NCBI GenBank assembly: GCA_049324115.1
Contig: JBMOMN010000021.1
Coordinates: 1 to 64,000, forward strand
DNA from: UBA5796 sp040752455
Lineage (GTDB): Bacteria > Chloroflexota > Anaerolineae > Anaerolineales > Villigracilaceae
Direction: 5' to 3'
Length of the DNA stretch: 64,000 bases
Part shown: piece after piece, positions 61,439-64,000 of the stretch
Layout of the letters: each line of letters opens with the position of its first letter
Position numbering within the stretch: the first letter of the stretch is position 1
Notes under the pieces: model-generated
What the model was told of the DNA's origin: nothing
The model's database searches: none
What the model saw: only the letters and a program-made list of their open reading frames with translations
Translations under genes and position numbers: made by a program

Positions 61439-63115
61439 ATGAATAAACTGAACTATCAATCTGCGCTGCAAGACTTCAACGAAGCCCGGCTCAAAGCCTC
61501 CCTGCAAGGATTGATCGCCCGGCTGACCGGCAGATCCAACGAACTGCTTTCTTACGACGAGATTGCCCGGAAGCTCAAGCTGCGGGTCCGCGCCGACCGG
61601 GGGGTGCGCGAGATCCCGGTCGCTGCGATCGTGGGGAGCGTGGGCCGGTATACCGAGTTTACGCGCACCTTCCTGCCGCGCCGGGCCGACGACCGGGAGC
61701 GCTGGGCGAGGGTCAAGGCGGTCATGGAAGACCCGGTCGGGACGGGGCTGCCGCCCATCGAAGTTTACATGGTGGGCGAAGCCTATTTCGTCCTGGACGG
61801 CAACCACCGCGTCTCCATCGCCAGGCAGGAGGGCTTCAAGTTCATCGAAGCCCACGTGATCGAGGTCAAGACCGACATCCCGGTCACGCCCGACCTGCAG
61901 CCCGACGACCTGATCATCAAGTCCGAATACGCCGGGTTCCTGGCCAAGACCGGGATCAAGCGCCTGTTCCCCAACGCCGACCTGGGCGTGACCGTCCCGG
62001 GGCGGTACGATGGGCTGCTGGAACACATCGAAATCCATCACTACGGCATGTCGCTCGACTTCCAGCGGGATGTGCCTTTGGAAGAGGCCGTCAGCCACTG
62101 GTACGAGACGGTCTATACCCCGTTCATCGAATCGGTGCGTGAGCGGGGCTTGCTGCGCTGGTTCCCCGGCCGGACGGAAACCGACCTTTACCTGTGGGTC
62201 TTCGAGCATCTGGAAACCCTGAAAAGCGAACTGGGCTGGGCGTCCAGCCCCGAGGCCGCCATGACCGACCTGGCCAGGAAGCGCAACCCGCGCATTGCGC
62301 AGCAGGAAGCCGAACCCGGGCACTGGCGCCAATCCAGGCTTTACGACCGTTACACAGACCACCTTTTCCGGGAAATCCTCGTGCCGGTCGGGAGCGATGG
62401 AGACAGCTTCGAAGCCCTCGAACAGGCGCTCATCATTGCCGACAAGGAACCGGCCCTGCTGCACGGGTTACACGTCCTGCCCCCCAGGGCCAAAGCCGAG
62501 GGCGACAGGGCCAGGGCGATCCGGTCCCGCTTCGACCGGCGTTGCCGGGAGGCCGGGGCCAGCGGCAGCCTGGCCGTCGTCAAAGGCGATGTATCCGACC
62601 AGATCAGCGCCTATGCCTCGATGACCGACCTGATCACGCTGAACGTAACCCACCCGCCCGAATCGGGCCTCTCCAGCCTGGGGTCCGGGCTGCGTTCGAT
62701 CATCTGGCGCTCCGCCCGCCCCATCCTGACCGTCCCCGGCCGGACCAGCCCCCTCGACCGGGCGCTCCTGGCGTTCAACGGCAGCGCAAAGTCGCGAGAG
62801 GCGCTTTTCGTCGCGGCTTACATGGCCGAGCTGTGGAAGACCCGCCTGACGGTGATGACCCTGGCGGAGAAGGGACAGGTATCCCCCTCGGTGCTGGATT
62901 ACGCCCGCGCCTACCTCGAACTGCACGAGGTCGAAGCCGAGTACATTTTCACCGAAGGCTCGCCGGAGACCCTCCTGGAGGCCGGCCGCGAGCGGGACAT
63001 CAACCTGATCCTGATGGGCGGTTACGGCGGGTCGGCTTTGAAGGAAGTGGTCATCGGGAGCCTGGTCAACGAGCTGCTGCGCCGGTTCGAGTACCCGATC
63101 CTGATCTGCCGCTGA
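61439..63115 (+). CDS. ParB-like domain plus tandem universal-stress-like protein
   Basis: A 558-residue cytoplasmic protein. The N-terminal third has the ParB/sulfiredoxin-like pattern YFVLDGNHRVSIARQ (near residue 118). The C-terminal half looks like two universal stress protein folds: FREILVPVGSDGDSFEALEQAL, then LDRALLAFNGSAKSREALFVAAYM ending LILMGGYGGSALKEVVIGS with the ATP-loop G-2X-G-9X-G-like spacing. Function is unknown; nucleotide-dependent stress signalling is plausible. GGGGG lies eight bases before ATG 61439, and a TATGAT box at 61418-61423 makes the earlier ATG 61421 unlikely. Confidence 0.75.
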   Translation: MNKLNYQSALQDFNEARLKASLQGLIARLTGRSNELLSYDEIARKLKLRVRADRGVREIPVAAIVGSVGRYTEFTRTFLPRRADDRERWARVKAVMEDPVGTGLPPIEVYMVGEAYFVLDGNHRVSIARQEGFKFIEAHVIEVKTDIPVTPDLQPDDLIIKSEYAGFLAKTGIKRLFPNADLGVTVPGRYDGLLEHIEIHHYGMSLDFQRDVPLEEAVSHWYETVYTPFIESVRERGLLRWFPGRTETDLYLWVFEHLETLKSELGWASSPEAAMTDLARKRNPRIAQQEAEPGHWRQSRLYDRYTDHLFREILVPVGSDGDSFEALEQALIIADKEPALLHGLHVLPPRAKAEGDRARAIRSRFDRRCREAGASGSLAVVKGDVSDQISAYASMTDLITLNVTHPPESGLSSLGSGLRSIIWRSARPILTVPGRTSPLDRALLAFNGSAKSREALFVAAYMAELWKTRLTVMTLAEKGQVSPSVLDYARAYLELHEVEAEYIFTEGSPETLLEAGRERDINLILMGGYGGSALKEVVIGSLVNELLRRFEYPILICR

Positions 63116-63212
63116 GCGCGGCCCTCCGGGGATGGGTGCTGGCCGGTCCTGTCAAGCTGCAAGCATGACCTACCCCTACCACTGCGGGTGGTATTAAAAT
63201 AAGGGCTGCCGC

Positions 63213-63239
63213 GTAGGACAAATTGGCAATTTGTCCTAC
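63213..63239. repeat. GTAGGACAAATT/AATTTGTCCTAC palindrome before htpG
   Basis: A perfect 12-bp stem with a three-base loop, 34 bases before htpG. It shares its arms with 56437-56463 inside the DGR2 target. Confidence 0.85.
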
Positions 63240-63272
63240 AATTGGCAGGGAACCATTTTCCAGGAGGCAACA

Positions 63273-64000
63273 ATGACTGATACAACCCAGGCCCAATCTT
63301 TCACTTTCAAGGCCGAAACCAAACAACTGCTCAATATCCTGATCCACTCGCTTTACAAGGAGCGGGAGGTCTTCCTGCGGGAGATGCTCTCGAACGCTTC
63401 GGATGCGCTCAACCGCCTCCGCTTCGAGATGCTGACCGACAAGGACGTGCTTGACCCCCAGGCCGAACTCGCCATCCGCATCACCCCGGACCCGGAGGCC
63501 CGTACCCTGACCATCCAGGATACCGGCATCGGGATGACCAGGGACGAGATCATCGAGGCCCTGGGCACGATCGCCCAGTCGGGGGCGAGGAGCTTTATCG
63601 AAGCCGCGCAGGCCCAAAGTCCCGATTTGAGCCGCCTGATCGGGCAGTTCGGGGTCGGGTTCTATTCCGTCTTCATGGTGGCCGAATGGGTGCGGGTCAC
63701 GTCCCGATCCTATAAACCCCGCGCCAAAGCCGTCAGTTGGTATGCCACCGGCGAAGATAACTTCGAGGTCGGCCCAGCAGAGATGGCCGGGCGCGGCACG
63801 AAGGTCGAGATCAAGCTCAAGGAAGACGCGGCCGAGTTCGCCGAGGAACACCGGCTGAAGGCCGTGATCCACAAACACTCGGACTACATCGGCTTCCCGA
63901 TCTACGTGGGGGCGGACGAAAAGCAGGTCAACAAGCAGACTTCGCTCTGGCGCACCCCCAAAGCCGACGTGACCGGGGAGCAATACACGGACTTCTACCG
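63273..64000 (+). CDS. htpG: Molecular chaperone HtpG (Hsp90), 5' part
   Basis: The first 242 residues of an Hsp90-family chaperone, open to the window end. The ATP-binding domain has LIHSLYKEREVFLREMLSNASDA, DTGIGM, SGARSFIEA and IGQFGVGFYSVFMVA. CAGGAGG precedes ATG 63273. The full protein would be over 600 residues; the rest lies outside. Confidence 0.95.
   Translation, partial: MTDTTQAQSFTFKAETKQLLNILIHSLYKEREVFLREMLSNASDALNRLRFEMLTDKDVLDPQAELAIRITPDPEARTLTIQDTGIGMTRDEIIEALGTIAQSGARSFIEAAQAQSPDLSRLIGQFGVGFYSVFMVAEWVRVTSRSYKPRAKAVSWYATGEDNFEVGPAEMAGRGTKVEIKLKEDAAEFAEEHRLKAVIHKHSDYIGFPIYVGADEKQVNKQTSLWRTPKADVTGEQYTDFY

Overview
The window looks like chromosomal DNA of a GC-rich bacterium, most likely a member of the Chloroflexota (class Anaerolineae). 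That placement is an inference from gene content: a 14-subunit nuo operon, corrinoid methyltransferases with a DUF1638 protein, a cellobiose phosphorylase cluster, NACHT-FGE proteins, and many short palindromic repeats in intergenic DNA and inside genes. No 16S rRNA or other marker is present to prove it.

The most striking content is two complete diversity-generating retroelements (DGRs), one at each end of the window. DGR1 (116-4589) reads target gene, reverse transcriptase, Avd, template repeat (TR). DGR2 (56113-61177) reads target gene, Avd, TR, reverse transcriptase. Both targets are NACHT NTPases with a C-terminal FGE-sulfatase fold, whose last part is the variable repeat (VR). TR1 and VR1 align over 126 bases with 18 differences, every one at a TR adenine. 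TR2 and VR2 align over 127 bases with 13 differences, again all at TR adenines. A GC hairpin lies 57-58 bases after each VR, and a CGGGGC-N-GGCC motif lies 18-19 bases before each TR.

Between them, in order: dnaG and a primary sigma factor (5219-8749); a complete nuoA-N complex I operon (8932-24961) interrupted by four small non-nuo genes (ferritin-like, HEPN, HicB-like, YgiT-type zinc finger); a HAD phosphatase and a fatty acid desaturase. Then comes a minus-strand block: a STAS protein, a ROK sugar kinase, and a corrinoid methyl-transfer cluster (activase, MFS transporter, UroD-type methyltransferase, frameshifted corrinoid protein, methyl-THF methyltransferase, DUF1638). A divergent GntR regulator and a second, intact corrinoid protein flank that cluster.

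Next is a beta-glucoside utilisation cluster: GH130, LacI regulator, a five-gene ABC importer, GH94 phosphorylase, GH1 glucosidase and a cupin. Two matching LacI-type operators (37605-37620 and 38730-38743) tie it together. After it come a degenerate receiver protein, a NarL-type two-component pair, molybdate transporter genes modB and modA, panB and an aminotransferase, then DGR2, a ParB-like/USP protein and the 5' part of htpG, cut by the window end.

No tRNA, rRNA, CRISPR array or transposase was recognised. Intergenic DNA is rich in palindromic repeats of several families. Some have entered coding sequence in frame, including both DGR targets, one DGR reverse transcriptase and the GH94 gene.
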